DNA of 64,000 bases, taken from Pseudomonas parafulva NBRC 16636 = DSM 17004. GTDB taxonomy: Bacteria; Pseudomonadota; Gammaproteobacteria; Pseudomonadales; Pseudomonadaceae. Below are positions 10,253-18,804 of the stretch, in pieces. The notes beneath the pieces were generated by a model, which saw nothing but the letters and a program-made list of their open reading frames with translations, ran no database searches and was not told the origin of the DNA. Where the stretch lies: positions 247,575 to 311,574 of the forward strand of contig NZ_BBIU01000002.1 of assembly GCF_000730645.1 (NCBI RefSeq), written 5' to 3'. The stretch's first letter is position 1; every line of letters begins with the position of its first letter. A program made the position numbers and the translations under genes.

Positions 10253-12163
10253 ATGTTCTATCTGCCTTTGTCTGGCGAACAGGCTGACCGCCTCGCCAAC
10301 GACACCCCTGCCCACTTCCTGGCCGCGGCCTCGCTGCTTCAGGCTGCGGCTGCCGTGTTCGTGCAGAACCTGCCGCGCCAGCCGTCTACTGCCACAGCAG
10401 ACGCACAAGAGCGCAGGTTTGCCGAGGTGGTGCGTATCGCCAGCCAGGTCGAGGCCGCCGCACCTGGGCGTTTTCAAGGCCAGGTGCAGCAGCAGTTCGA
10501 CCGCGAGGCGTTTGCCATGGGGCTGGGCATGTTGGGCGAGAACGGCATCGCCCTGCTGGCGGACGATGTGCCCTGCAGCGCCGACGAACTGCTCGACGAG
10601 CAGGGTGAGTGGCGTTTCCAGTTCGCCGACCTGTATCGCCAGCGTGTGACACCGCTGCACCCCGTGTACCTGCCAGCCCTGGCCAGCGACCTGATGCTCA
10701 GTGATCAACAGAACCGGTTGCTGCGCGAGTTCCTCAGTGGCGTCGACGAATCGGTCGCCGTGCAGGGCTTCGCCGGTACCGGCAAGACCTTCCTGATCCA
10801 TCAGTTCGCTCGCCTGCTGGACCCCAAGCGCACCTTGCTGCTGGCCTTGACCGAAGGCCAGTTGCGCGCATTGCAGGCACGGGTGAAGGATGCCGCCGCG
10901 TACACCGCGCTCACCTTCGGGCAACTGGCCGACGAGCTGCTCAACCGCGACCTCACCAGCAATGGCTTCCGCCTGCGTGACGCTTACCGCACCAAACGGT
11001 CCTGGCGCCCCCAGGAGGCTCAGGTGGTGCGGTGGCTGGGGATTCCCGACATCGGCCCGCTGGCAGCCCGCGACGTGGTTGCGCTGTGCATACGGGCGGT
11101 ACGTACCTTCTGTTACAGCGCCGACAGCCAGCTGCAATTGCACCACCTGCCCTGGGCCGGGGCGGGCACCACGCCTCTGGACCAGGAAGTGCTGCTGGAA
11201 AAGGCCCGCCTATACTGGCAAGAGCTGATTCGCCCATCGGCGCGGGACATCCAGCTGCCCCTGCGCGACTACCACCGGATCAAGTTGTTGTCGCTCACTG
11301 GCTACATGATTGATTCACGCTACACCCATGTCATCGTCGATGAGGCCCACGAGCTGTCCGCGCCCATGCTGGCTGTGCTCGACCGCACTCCGCAGTCGGT
11401 CATCGCGCTGGGCGACGAGTTGCAGAACCTCAATGGCCTCAGCCCGCACCATGGCGGTTTCATCCGCCAGCGCTACATCGATCATTCGCTGCGTGCGGGC
11501 CCCGCCATGGACAACGTGCTCAACCCGCTGATACAGGCGCACCCGGCGTCCATCCAGGCAGCGTTCAGCGGCAGTGCCGAGCACTACACCCGCGTGAGCT
11601 TCTTTGACACTGTGACGGTGCCGGAGCAGCCCACCGCCTTGATCGTCGATGACGAATGGGGGCTGTTCGGCTGGTTCCAGCGCCTGACCCACCAAGGCGT
11701 GCCCTTTGTGCTGCTGCCAAGTGCGCGCAAGGATTTCGAACTGTTCGTCGAAGACTGCATCGAGCTGTACCGCCATGGGACACGCCCGCGCCACCCCATG
11801 CTGTTCCGCTATGCCAGCTGGCAGGCACTGGCCCAGGACAAGGGCGACGACAAGGCGTTTATCGCGGTGCACAACATGCTGGGCAAAGGCTACACGCCAG
11901 CGCATTTCGCCAAGGCCAAAAGCCGTTACCGCTGGGACAAGGCGCCCACGTTGTTCCTGGGCCGGGTGCGGGATGTGAAAAACAGGGAGTTCGCCCGGGT
12001 GATGGTGTCGCCGGAGCTGATGGTGCCCCCGCAGGTGGCGGGTAATCGCAATGAGCGGGCACGCATGCTGGCGGGGTTGTACACCGCCTGTTCGCGCGCC
12101 CGGCACGAATTGATCGTGCCAGGTGGGATGCTGGACTGGGTCAAGGACCAAGTTCGCGATTAA
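10253..12163 (+). CDS. UvrD-like superfamily 1 ATPase/helicase, function unknown
   Basis: This 636-residue protein has the ordered motifs of an SF1A helicase core. They are LSDQQNRLLREFL (Q-like), Walker A GFAGTGKTF near residue 180, Walker B VIVDEAHEL near 363, motif III-like VIALGDELQNLNG, and a C-terminal LYTACSRARHELIVPGG resembling UvrD motif VI. The first 160 residues match nothing I recognise. The start at ATG 10253 is set by GAGG just upstream. It stands alone between the AraC gene and a strong terminator, so its neighbours do not explain it. Compared with UvrD/Rep it is short and lacks obvious 1B/2B insertions. A role in DNA repair, stress response or defence cannot be separated from sequence alone. 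Confidence 0.75.
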   Translation: MFYLPLSGEQADRLANDTPAHFLAAASLLQAAAAVFVQNLPRQPSTATADAQERRFAEVVRIASQVEAAAPGRFQGQVQQQFDREAFAMGLGMLGENGIALLADDVPCSADELLDEQGEWRFQFADLYRQRVTPLHPVYLPALASDLMLSDQQNRLLREFLSGVDESVAVQGFAGTGKTFLIHQFARLLDPKRTLLLALTEGQLRALQARVKDAAAYTALTFGQLADELLNRDLTSNGFRLRDAYRTKRSWRPQEAQVVRWLGIPDIGPLAARDVVALCIRAVRTFCYSADSQLQLHHLPWAGAGTTPLDQEVLLEKARLYWQELIRPSARDIQLPLRDYHRIKLLSLTGYMIDSRYTHVIVDEAHELSAPMLAVLDRTPQSVIALGDELQNLNGLSPHHGGFIRQRYIDHSLRAGPAMDNVLNPLIQAHPASIQAAFSGSAEHYTRVSFFDTVTVPEQPTALIVDDEWGLFGWFQRLTHQGVPFVLLPSARKDFELFVEDCIELYRHGTRPRHPMLFRYASWQALAQDKGDDKAFIAVHNMLGKGYTPAHFAKAKSRYRWDKAPTLFLGRVRDVKNREFARVMVSPELMVPPQVAGNRNERARMLAGLYTACSRARHELIVPGGMLDWVKDQVRD

Positions 12164-12164
12164 G

Positions 12165-12193
12165 CCTCAGGGGCTGTGCCACAGCCCCTGAGG
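12165..12193. terminator. Strong bidirectional terminator hairpin
   Basis: There is a perfect 13-14 bp inverted repeat (CCTCAGGGGCTGTG / CACAGCCCCTGAGG) with a 1-3 base loop. It lies between the convergent helicase-like gene and sad. No long T run follows on either strand, but the stem is strong and well placed. Confidence 0.75.
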
Positions 12194-12199
12194 GAAGGG

Positions 12200-13585
12200 T
12201 CAGTTGCGGTCAAGCCAAACGGTTTGCGCGTTGGTGAACTCACGCACGCCGAAGTGTGACAGCTCACGCCCAAACCCGCTTTTCTTCACCCCGCCGAAGG
12301 CCACACGGGGGTCGGACGCGCAATAGCCGTTGATGAACACCGCGCCGGTATCCAGGGCCGTGGTCATGCGCTCGGCCAAGGCGTAGTCGGCGGTGTAGAT
12401 GGTCGAAGCCAGGCCAAAATCGCTGTCGTTGGCCAGCTCCACCGCATGTTCCGCATCGCGGGCCGTGATAATGGCGGCCACCGGCCCGAACAGCTCCTGC
12501 TTGAAGGCAGTCATGTCCCGGGTGACATCGCCCAGCACCGTGGGCGCATAGACGTTCGCAACGCCCTCCACCTTGCTGCCGCCCAGCAACAGCGTGGCGC
12601 CCTCCGCCAGGGTAGCCTGCACCTGGCCGTCCAGCTCATCACGCAGGTCGTAGCGGGCCATCGGCCCGACGTAGGTGTCGTCCTGCAGCGGGTTACCGAC
12701 CTTGAGTGCGCGGGTAGCTTCCACGAACTTGCGGGTGAAGGCATCGGCGATGCCCTGTTCCACGATCAGGCGCTTGGCAGCCGCGCACACCTGGCCGGTG
12801 TTCTGGTAGCGGCCGATCACAGCGGCCTGCACGGCAGCATCCAGGTCGGCATCGGCCAGCACGATGAACGGGTCGGAACCGCCCAGCTCCAGCACGCACT
12901 TCTTCAAGGCAGCACCGGCTTGCGCACCGATGGCCATACCGGCACGCACGCTGCCGGTCAGGGTGACCGCGGCGATACGCGGGTCGTTGATGGCGCGGGT
13001 AACACCGTCCGGGGTCACGTTCAGCACCTCGAACACGCCGTCGGGCAGGCCGGCATCCTTGAACAACTTGCCCAGCAGGTAGGCGCTGCCCATCACGTTA
13101 GGGGCGTGCTTGAGGGCATAGGTGTTGCCGGCCAGAATGGCTGGCACGGCGCCGCGCAGCACCTGCCAGATGGGGAAGTTCCAGGGCATCACAGCCAGGA
13201 TCGGCCCCAGCGGGCGATACTCGATACGGGCTTTCTCGACCTGGGTCGGTTCCGGGGCCAACATGGCCGGGCCGTGCTCGGCGTACCAGCGGCACAGGCC
13301 GACGCACTTGGCCACCTCGCCACGGGCCTGGGTGATCGGCTTGCCGATCTCACGGCTGATCATCTGGGCGAAGGTTTCTGCCTGGCGTTCCAGTGCGTCA
13401 CCCAGCGCCAACAGGTATTCGCTGCGCTGAGCCAGCGATACCTGGCGCCAGTGCGCATAACCCACCTTGGCACGTTGCAGCGCCGCTTCCAGTGCGGCGT
13501 CGTTGTCGAACGGGTAGGCACCAATCTGCTCGCCGGTGAACGGGTCGAGGGAGATGGCGTGGGTCTGGCTGCTGATCGCACTCAT
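12200..13585 (-). CDS. sad: NAD(P)-dependent succinate-semialdehyde dehydrogenase (Sad-type)
   Basis: This is a 461-residue aldehyde dehydrogenase. Key sites are MPWNFPIWQ (cofactor-binding region), TLTGSVRAG, the catalytic-base motif LELGGSDPF, and the catalytic cysteine in GQVCAAAKR (Cys267). Length and sequence fit the shorter Sad/YneI group. That group oxidises succinate semialdehyde to succinate at the end of putrescine and GABA breakdown. It is divergent from a PtrR-like LysR gene, the same pairing as yneI-yneJ in E. coli, and lies about 3 kb from the gamma-glutamylputrescine genes. This supports a shared role in putrescine use. The cofactor preference is not certain. Confidence 0.88.
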   Translation of the reverse strand: MSAISSQTHAISLDPFTGEQIGAYPFDNDAALEAALQRAKVGYAHWRQVSLAQRSEYLLALGDALERQAETFAQMISREIGKPITQARGEVAKCVGLCRWYAEHGPAMLAPEPTQVEKARIEYRPLGPILAVMPWNFPIWQVLRGAVPAILAGNTYALKHAPNVMGSAYLLGKLFKDAGLPDGVFEVLNVTPDGVTRAINDPRIAAVTLTGSVRAGMAIGAQAGAALKKCVLELGGSDPFIVLADADLDAAVQAAVIGRYQNTGQVCAAAKRLIVEQGIADAFTRKFVEATRALKVGNPLQDDTYVGPMARYDLRDELDGQVQATLAEGATLLLGGSKVEGVANVYAPTVLGDVTRDMTAFKQELFGPVAAIITARDAEHAVELANDSDFGLASTIYTADYALAERMTTALDTGAVFINGYCASDPRVAFGGVKKSGFGRELSHFGVREFTNAQTVWLDRN

Positions 13586-13691
13586 GGCAAGGATCTCTCG
13601 CTGTTATTAGGCAGTGGAGCCAGACTAGCGGGCTAGGGGTTTAATGAAAACTGAATAATAATGAGCGAAACATTCACGCTTGGAGAATGAA
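13586..13691. promoter_or_regulatory. Divergent sad / ptrR promoter region with LysR-type dyad
   Basis: The dyad TGAAT-N15-ATTCA lies at 13652-13676 and contains the T...A spacing of LysR sites. It ends about 15 bases before the regulator start. Candidate PtrR operator; the assignment is inference. Confidence 0.42.
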
Positions 13692-14561
13692 GTGGACCTG
13701 GTGCAACTGGAAATTTTCAAGGCTGTGGCGGAGCAGGGCAGCATCAGCGCTGCCGCGCAGCACATTCACCGTGTGCCGTCCAACCTCACCACACGTATCA
13801 AGCAGTTGGAAGAAGACCTGGGCGTTGACTTGTTCATTCGGGAAAAAAGCCGCCTGCGGCTGTCACCCGCTGGCTGGAACTTCCTCGAGTACACCCGCCG
13901 CATTCTCGACCTGGTGCACGAAGCCCGTGCTGCGGTAGCGGGTGAAGACCCCCAGGGCACCTTTGCCCTGGGTTCGCTGGAAAGCACTGCAGCGGTCCGT
14001 ATCCCGGCACTGCTGGCCGCTTATAACCAGCGCTACCCCAAGGTGGACCTGGACCTGTCCACCGGGCCCTCGGGCACCATGCTCGAGGGGGTGCTGTCGG
14101 GGCGGCTGGTGGCTGCATTTGTCGATGGCCCCATCCTGCACCCCACGCTCGAGGGGATGCCGGTTTTCGAAGAGCAAATGGTGATCATCTCGCCACTCAA
14201 CCACCCACCGGTTACCCGGGCCCAGGATGTGAATGGCGAAAGCATCTACGCCTTTCGCGCCAACTGCTCCTACCGGCACCACTTCGAGAACTGGTTTGTG
14301 CAGGACCAGGCGGTGCCAGGCAAGATCCACGAGATGGAGTCCTACCACGGCATGCTGGCGTGCGTCAGTGCAGGCGCAGGGTTGGCCATGATGCCGCGCA
14401 CCATGCTGGACAACATGCCCGGGTGCAGCACGGTGAGCGCATGGCCCATGTGTGAAGACTTCCGCTACCTCAAAACGTGGCTGGTGTGGCGACGGGGCAC
14501 CGTGTCGCAGAGCCTCAGCGCATTTGTGAAATTGCTTGAGGAAAGTAGCCCAACCATCTGA
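13692..14561 (+). CDS. ptrR: LysR-family regulator, PtrR-like (putrescine utilisation)
   Basis: This 289-residue LysR protein has its helix-turn-helix near the N-terminus ([20 protein letters not shown], then [16 protein letters not shown]) and the usual effector domain after it. The start is set at GTG 13692, which has GGAG six bases upstream; the TTG at 13680 would put the ribosome site inside the gene. It is divergent from sad, the arrangement of the E. coli putrescine regulator PtrR (YneJ), and it probably controls sad in response to a putrescine breakdown product. The symbol rests on overall similarity and gene order, not on a search. Confidence 0.8.
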   Translation: MDLVQLEIFKAVAEQGSISAAAQHIHRVPSNLTTRIKQLEEDLGVDLFIREKSRLRLSPAGWNFLEYTRRILDLVHEARAAVAGEDPQGTFALGSLESTAAVRIPALLAAYNQRYPKVDLDLSTGPSGTMLEGVLSGRLVAAFVDGPILHPTLEGMPVFEEQMVIISPLNHPPVTRAQDVNGESIYAFRANCSYRHHFENWFVQDQAVPGKIHEMESYHGMLACVSAGAGLAMMPRTMLDNMPGCSTVSAWPMCEDFRYLKTWLVWRRGTVSQSLSAFVKLLEESSPTI

Positions 14562-14786
14562 TTTGAATGAATTATTTTTAAAATATCAGGTCTGGTGGCT
14601 TGGCCACTCGTTCTTCAGGGAAGTTTTTTGGCGTCAATGATGGCATTTTCCTTTCTTCTTCCTGAACAAGTGGACAATAATCAAGAAAGTATTACTTGTT
14701 GTGACCAAAAAAAGCTTAATGGTCACCCCATATTTCGAGGGGCCAAAGCCCCCGTTTGCCGTGTACACCATCAGGAGATGTCGTCG
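14562..14786. promoter_or_regulatory. AT-rich upstream region of pagL
   Basis: This stretch is clearly richer in A/T than its surroundings. It holds three small structures: GTGGC-TTG-GCCAC at 14595-14607 (possible weak terminator of ptrR), GTGACC-N14-GGTCAC at 14701-14726, and GGGGC-CAAA-GCCCC at 14739-14752 in the likely pagL leader. An AGGAG ribosome site sits at 14773-14777. I see no small gene here. Confidence 0.4.
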
Positions 14787-15308
14787 ATGAAAACCCGTAT
14801 TGCAGCGTCGCTAGCCGCCGCTTTGCTTGCGTTCGCGGGGGCCAACCTGGCCCAGGCCGCGCAGATTTCCGGCGCTGTAGGCGCGACTAGCCAAGGCGAC
14901 ATGACCTACCGCATCGGCTTGTCCTTCGACTGGGACAAGAAGTGGCTGGAGAGCAGTGTCGGCCACCTGACCGGCTACTGGGATGCAGGCTACACCTACT
15001 GGGAGGGCGGTGACGCCAGCGGCGCGCACTCCCTGTCGTTCGCCCCGGTATTCACCTATGAATTCAGCGGCTTCACCTACACCCCTTACATCGAGGCGGG
15101 CATCGGTATTGCGGCTTTCTCCAAGACCAACGTGGGTGACCAGCACCTGGGTTCGTCGTTCAACTTCGAAGACCGCATCGGCCTGGGCTTGAAACTGCCG
15201 TCGGAGCAGAAGGTCGGCATCCGTGCCATTCACTACTCCAACGCCGGCATCAAGCAGCCCAACGACGGCATCGAGTCGTACTCGCTGTTCTACAGCAAGG
15301 GCTTCTGA
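14787..15308 (+). CDS. pagL: Lipid A 3-O-deacylase PagL
   Basis: This outer-membrane beta-barrel enzyme removes the 3-O-linked acyl chain from lipid A. The 173-residue precursor, the same length as P. aeruginosa PagL, has a signal peptide (MKTRIAASLAAALLAFAGANLAQA). It has alternating beta-strand sequence and ends in phenylalanine, as outer-membrane barrels do. The catalytic segment IHYSNAGIKQPNDGIE has His, Ser (+2), Asn (+10) and Glu (+14) at the spacing of the P. aeruginosa residues His126, Ser128, Asn136 and Glu140. The start at ATG 14787 is set by AGGAG nine bases upstream and by the signal peptide. It is convergent with the TonB-dependent receptor gene. Confidence 0.92.
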   Translation: MKTRIAASLAAALLAFAGANLAQAAQISGAVGATSQGDMTYRIGLSFDWDKKWLESSVGHLTGYWDAGYTYWEGGDASGAHSLSFAPVFTYEFSGFTYTPYIEAGIGIAAFSKTNVGDQHLGSSFNFEDRIGLGLKLPSEQKVGIRAIHYSNAGIKQPNDGIESYSLFYSKGF

Positions 15309-15317
15309 TACCAGGAG

Positions 15318-15353
15318 CCAGGCCGGTGGGTGGCTCGCTGTCCACAGGCCTGG
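15318..15353. terminator. Hairpin between convergent pagL and receptor gene
   Basis: CCAGGCC (15318-15324) pairs with GGCCTGG (15347-15353), and an inner GTGG/CCAC pair extends the stem after one mismatch. It lies exactly between two convergent stop codons. There is no T run, so termination is probable rather than certain. Confidence 0.5.
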
Positions 15354-15359
15354 TGCACC

Positions 15360-17498
15360 TTAGAACGTGTAGGCAACCCCGGCCTGCAACGTACGCGGTG
15401 CCCCCGGGTACACGTAGCTGTTGAATGAGCCTTCGTCGTAGCCTTTGTTGAACACGTTCTTCAAGTCCAGGTTCACACGTACGTGCTCGTTGACCTTGTA
15501 GAAGCTCAGCAAGTCCACCACGTTGTAGCGCTCCATGGTGTACGTGGTTGCGGCAGTCTGCCCGGCGCGGTCATCCAGGTATTTCACGCCCACACCCAGC
15601 CCCAGGCCCTTGGCCACGCCGTCCTGGAATTCGTAGGTGTTCAGCAGGCTGAAGGTGTTGCGCGGAATGTTGGCCAGTCGCGTGCCCGAGGGCAGGGTGG
15701 TGTCCTTGGTGACCTCGGCATCCACATAGGAATAGCCGCCGATCATCCGCCATTCCGGGGTCAGATTGCCGGCCACGTTGATATCCAGACCACGGCTGCG
15801 GACCTCACCGGCCGCCACTTTGAAGGTGCCGGTCGGGTCGTTGGGGTCGTTGGCCAGCACATTTTCCTTCACGATATGGTAGATCGCCGCGTCGACGCTG
15901 AGCTGCCGGTCCAGCGCTTCCCACTTCACGCCCAGCTCGTAGGACTTGCCTTTTTCCGGGTCGAACCCGCCGCCGTCACTGGCAGGGGTGCCGGTGTTGG
16001 GTTTGAACGACCGCGCCGTGTTGGCATACACCGCCACGGTGTCAGTCAGGTCGTAGAGCAGGCCCAGACGGGGCGTGACGCCATTTTCGCCCTTGCTGAA
16101 ATCGCGATTGGTGGCCAGCTTGTCGTCGTAGTCATGCTCGAAGCGCTCGAAGCGTACGCCGGCCAGGGCCTTCAGGCGGTCGGTGAGGGCGACCTGGTCC
16201 TGGATGAAGAACGCCCAGGTCTGCAGGTTTTCCTTGTCCCAGGTGGTGGTACGGGTGAGCGCAGGGCGGGGCTGGCCCAGCACGGGGTGGTAGATATCGA
16301 TCGGGTAGGTGCCATCTTTTGCCGATGAGCGCTGGATGATCGAGTTGTAGTCGTAATTTTCGTACTCCACGCCAGTTAGCAGCGTGTGGCTGAACGTGCC
16401 GGTGTCGAAGTGCCCGGTCAGGTTCAATTGCCAGTCGCGGTCGGTCCACTCCAGCTTGCGGTAGTTGAAGTTGCGCTGCAGGGTATGGCCGTCGGCGGGT
16501 GCCTTGTTGGCCTCTACCGCGTTGCCCTTCAGGCTGCCGTCCAGAAACTGGAAACCACCGGCCAGGGTCCAGTCGTCGTTGAGCAAGTGCTCGAAGCGGA
16601 CCTGGGCCATGTTGTTGTCGTTGTGCAGCAGGTTGTCGCTGCCTTTTTCCCAGATGTAAGTGTCACGCGAGGCGCTGCGCGTCTGGGTGCCATAGCGGGT
16701 GAGCCCGCGGTCCAGCGGGTGGTTGTTGCGCATGAAGTCGCCTTCGAAGACGATCTTGGTGCTGTCGTTCACCTGCCAGCTGAGCACCGGGGCCACGTCG
16801 TAGCGTTCGCTCTGCACATCGTCGCGGAAGCTTTCACCCCCTTCGCCCAGCACGTTCAGGCGGTACGCCAGGGCGCCGTCCTGGCTCAGTGGCCCAGTGG
16901 CGTCCAGCGTAGCGCGGTGCATGCCCTGGTCATCCACCTGGGTGCCCAGGGTTACTTTGGGGTCTGCCAGCGGCTGCTTGCTGACCACATTGAAGGTGCC
17001 GCCAGGGTCGCCACGGCCATACAGGCTGCTGGCCGGGCCGCGGATGACCTCCAGGCGCTCGACGGTGTTGGCGTCTGGCGCATTGGGGTAGCCGCGGTTG
17101 ATCGGGAACCCGTTGCGATAGAACTCGCCGGTGGTAAAGCCGCGAACGGTAAAGGTGGTAAGGCCCTGGCCACCAAAATTGTTGGCCCGGCCGACACCGC
17201 CGGCGTAGTCCAGGCCATCTTGCAGGCGGGTGGCACCGGTGTCCTGCAGCACATCCTTGGGTACAACGCTTAGCGACTGTGGCGTGTCGTGCAAGGCGGT
17301 GTCGGTGCGGGTGGCGCTGGCTGAGCGGCTGGCCTTGTAGCCGTCCACCGGGCCGTCAGCCCGCTCGCTGTCGGCGCTACCGGTGATGCTCAAGGCCTGG
17401 AGTTCGACCTGGGCCGCGTCACCTGGGGCACCCGGTGCGGCAAAAGTCAGGGGGGAAATGGCATGTAGTACACAAAGCGAAACGAACGTGCGACGCAT
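15360..17498 (-). CDS. TonB-dependent siderophore receptor
   Basis: This is a 712-residue outer-membrane receptor. It has a short signal peptide (MRRTFVSLCVLHAISPLTFA), a plug domain (DTPQSLSVVPKDVLQDTGA, then VERLEVIRGPASSLYGRGDPGG) and a 22-strand-type barrel. The protein ends in VAYTF, with the terminal Phe of this class. The DTPQSLSVV and RGPASSLYGRGDPGG segments are typical of ferric-siderophore receptors. The ligand cannot be predicted from sequence. A Fur-like site lies just upstream, so iron-repressed expression is likely. The signal sequence is followed by only a short linker, with no extended N-terminal signalling domain of the FpvA type, so it should not drive a sigma/anti-sigma cascade. 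The psoR gene lies directly upstream on the same strand. Confidence 0.9.
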   Translation of the reverse strand: MRRTFVSLCVLHAISPLTFAAPGAPGDAAQVELQALSITGSADSERADGPVDGYKASRSASATRTDTALHDTPQSLSVVPKDVLQDTGATRLQDGLDYAGGVGRANNFGGQGLTTFTVRGFTTGEFYRNGFPINRGYPNAPDANTVERLEVIRGPASSLYGRGDPGGTFNVVSKQPLADPKVTLGTQVDDQGMHRATLDATGPLSQDGALAYRLNVLGEGGESFRDDVQSERYDVAPVLSWQVNDSTKIVFEGDFMRNNHPLDRGLTRYGTQTRSASRDTYIWEKGSDNLLHNDNNMAQVRFEHLLNDDWTLAGGFQFLDGSLKGNAVEANKAPADGHTLQRNFNYRKLEWTDRDWQLNLTGHFDTGTFSHTLLTGVEYENYDYNSIIQRSSAKDGTYPIDIYHPVLGQPRPALTRTTTWDKENLQTWAFFIQDQVALTDRLKALAGVRFERFEHDYDDKLATNRDFSKGENGVTPRLGLLYDLTDTVAVYANTARSFKPNTGTPASDGGGFDPEKGKSYELGVKWEALDRQLSVDAAIYHIVKENVLANDPNDPTGTFKVAAGEVRSRGLDINVAGNLTPEWRMIGGYSYVDAEVTKDTTLPSGTRLANIPRNTFSLLNTYEFQDGVAKGLGLGVGVKYLDDRAGQTAATTYTMERYNVVDLLSFYKVNEHVRVNLDLKNVFNKGYDEGSFNSYVYPGAPRTLQAGVAYTF

Positions 17499-17562
17499 CG
17501 ACAGTACGGTCCTGAAAGAGGGCAGTGAAGTGGAAGTTATAACTGCGCCGCGAAAGTACTAC

Positions 17563-17586
17563 GAATCATTATCAAATGCATTATTT
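17563..17586 (-). promoter_or_regulatory. Probable Fur box upstream of the siderophore receptor
   Basis: Read on the minus strand it contains GATAATGATT, matching the first half of the 19-base Fur consensus exactly; the second half is poor. It lies 65-88 bases upstream of the receptor start in an AT-rich patch. Confidence 0.62.
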
Positions 17587-17608
17587 AGTTACACGATGTG
17601 CTTTTGGA

Positions 17609-18388
17609 TTAGCAGGCCCCGGCCATCCACTTGGCCAGGCCATGTCGGCCACTCACACCTAGCTTGGCGGTGGCGCGCTTGAGGTAGGTTTCTACCGAGC
17701 TGTTCTTCACATTCAGGCGCTGGGCCATCTCTGGCACGGTGCCCCCGGTGAGCAGGCCCAGGCACACTTCCTGTTCCCGCACCGACAGCCTCACCGCTTC
17801 CTTGCTCAAGCGCTCGGCAAAGGCCTGGCGCAGCGCAGTGGGTTCCGAATCGTTCGGTGCGCTACCAGGAGGGTGAATACTGTGGTCCAGTAACTGGCCG
17901 TGGTGTTCCACCAAGGGCAGCAAGGTTTCGCAAAGGTTCTTGAGCTGTGACAGGTCGCCGAGGGAGAAGGCCGGCTGGCTGGGCTGCCGGTGAAAGCTGA
18001 TGACCCAGCGCTTTCTGCCGCTGCAGGACACCACATGGCACTGGTGGCTGTTGTGCTGCTGGCAGCTGCCGTGCGAAGCCTTGAACTCGATCAGCAGCGG
18101 GTCGTGCATCTGCCGGATGCGTTGCAGCAGCGGCTGACGCAAGCGGCGGCCACTGTGCTGCACAGGCTCCAGCCCGGCGCTGCCCAGTACCTGGATAGTG
18201 CTGGGCTCGGCCTGGGGCAGGTCGAGTGTCCATTCGCTGAGCTCCAGCCAGTGCACGCACACCTGGGCCTGCACCAGCCGCAGCATCTGCCCGGCAAAGC
18301 CTGCGCCACCGGTGCCGGCGATGAGTTCGCCCAACTGCAGGTACAACTGCGGGTCGGGGCGGTGTTCGCGGGGGCTGCTCAGCATCAT
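17609..18388 (-). CDS. psoR: LuxR-type transcriptional regulator of the lipopeptide cluster (PsoR-like)
   Basis: This 259-residue protein has a C-terminal LuxR-type helix-turn-helix (LSVREQEVCLGLLTGGTVPE, then MAQRLNVKNSSVETYLKRATAKLGV). The N-terminal domain does not look like an acyl-homoserine-lactone-binding domain. LuxR regulators of this type flank most Pseudomonas lipopeptide gene clusters, and PsoR activates putisolvin synthesis in P. putida PCL1445. The start at ATG 18388 has AGGA eight bases upstream; the frame is open back to 18640 but that extension has no ribosome site support and would run into the psoA promoter region. It is divergent from psoA. The symbol rests on position and family. 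Confidence 0.83.
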   Translation of the reverse strand: MMLSSPREHRPDPQLYLQLGELIAGTGGAGFAGQMLRLVQAQVCVHWLELSEWTLDLPQAEPSTIQVLGSAGLEPVQHSGRRLRQPLLQRIRQMHDPLLIEFKASHGSCQQHNSHQCHVVSCSGRKRWVISFHRQPSQPAFSLGDLSQLKNLCETLLPLVEHHGQLLDHSIHPPGSAPNDSEPTALRQAFAERLSKEAVRLSVREQEVCLGLLTGGTVPEMAQRLNVKNSSVETYLKRATAKLGVSGRHGLAKWMAGAC

Positions 18389-18804
18389 GTCTGTTTTCCT
18401 GTAGCCGAAGGTTTGCGGCAGGTGCGCGCTCAGGCGTTCCTCGACGTTGGGGCGGATGGGTGGTTGGCACCTATTCAAGCCCGCCAGGGCCTGGGCGTCT
18501 GTAATGGGAATCGGGGACAGAACATGCCATGGTTTGCCGCTGATGAAAGGCCGGGCCGAGCGTGCGGCGACCTGTGAGGTTGCAAGATGCCAGCATTTTG
18601 ACGTCAGAACTGCGACGGTTGCGACCGGATCGCGCCGCATACGGTATGCCGTGCGCCATCACACGCGCAGGGTTATAGCCAATGTCCTACACAACAATAA
18701 GCCAACGGCTGCAACTGGCAGGATGTCCGGGTTTAACAGGCCATACAGCGCGCAGGGCCAGTGGTTGAATCGGCGGATGATCAATCAGAAGGACCTGCCG
18801 AATC
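18389..18804. promoter_or_regulatory. psoR-psoA divergent intergenic region with palindrome
   Basis: This region of 416 bases has no convincing gene. It carries a perfect 13-base palindrome, GCATAC-G-GTATGC, at 18637-18649, about 155 bases before psoA, a reasonable place for an activator site. The psoA ribosome site (AGAAGGA) is at 18787-18793. I could not assign -35/-10 boxes with confidence. Confidence 0.5.

Noticed and set aside
18389..18640. An N-terminal extension of psoR by 84 residues
   Set aside because: The extension is not conserved in type, lacks a ribosome site and would cover most of the psoA upstream region. The ATG at 18388 has a good AGGA.
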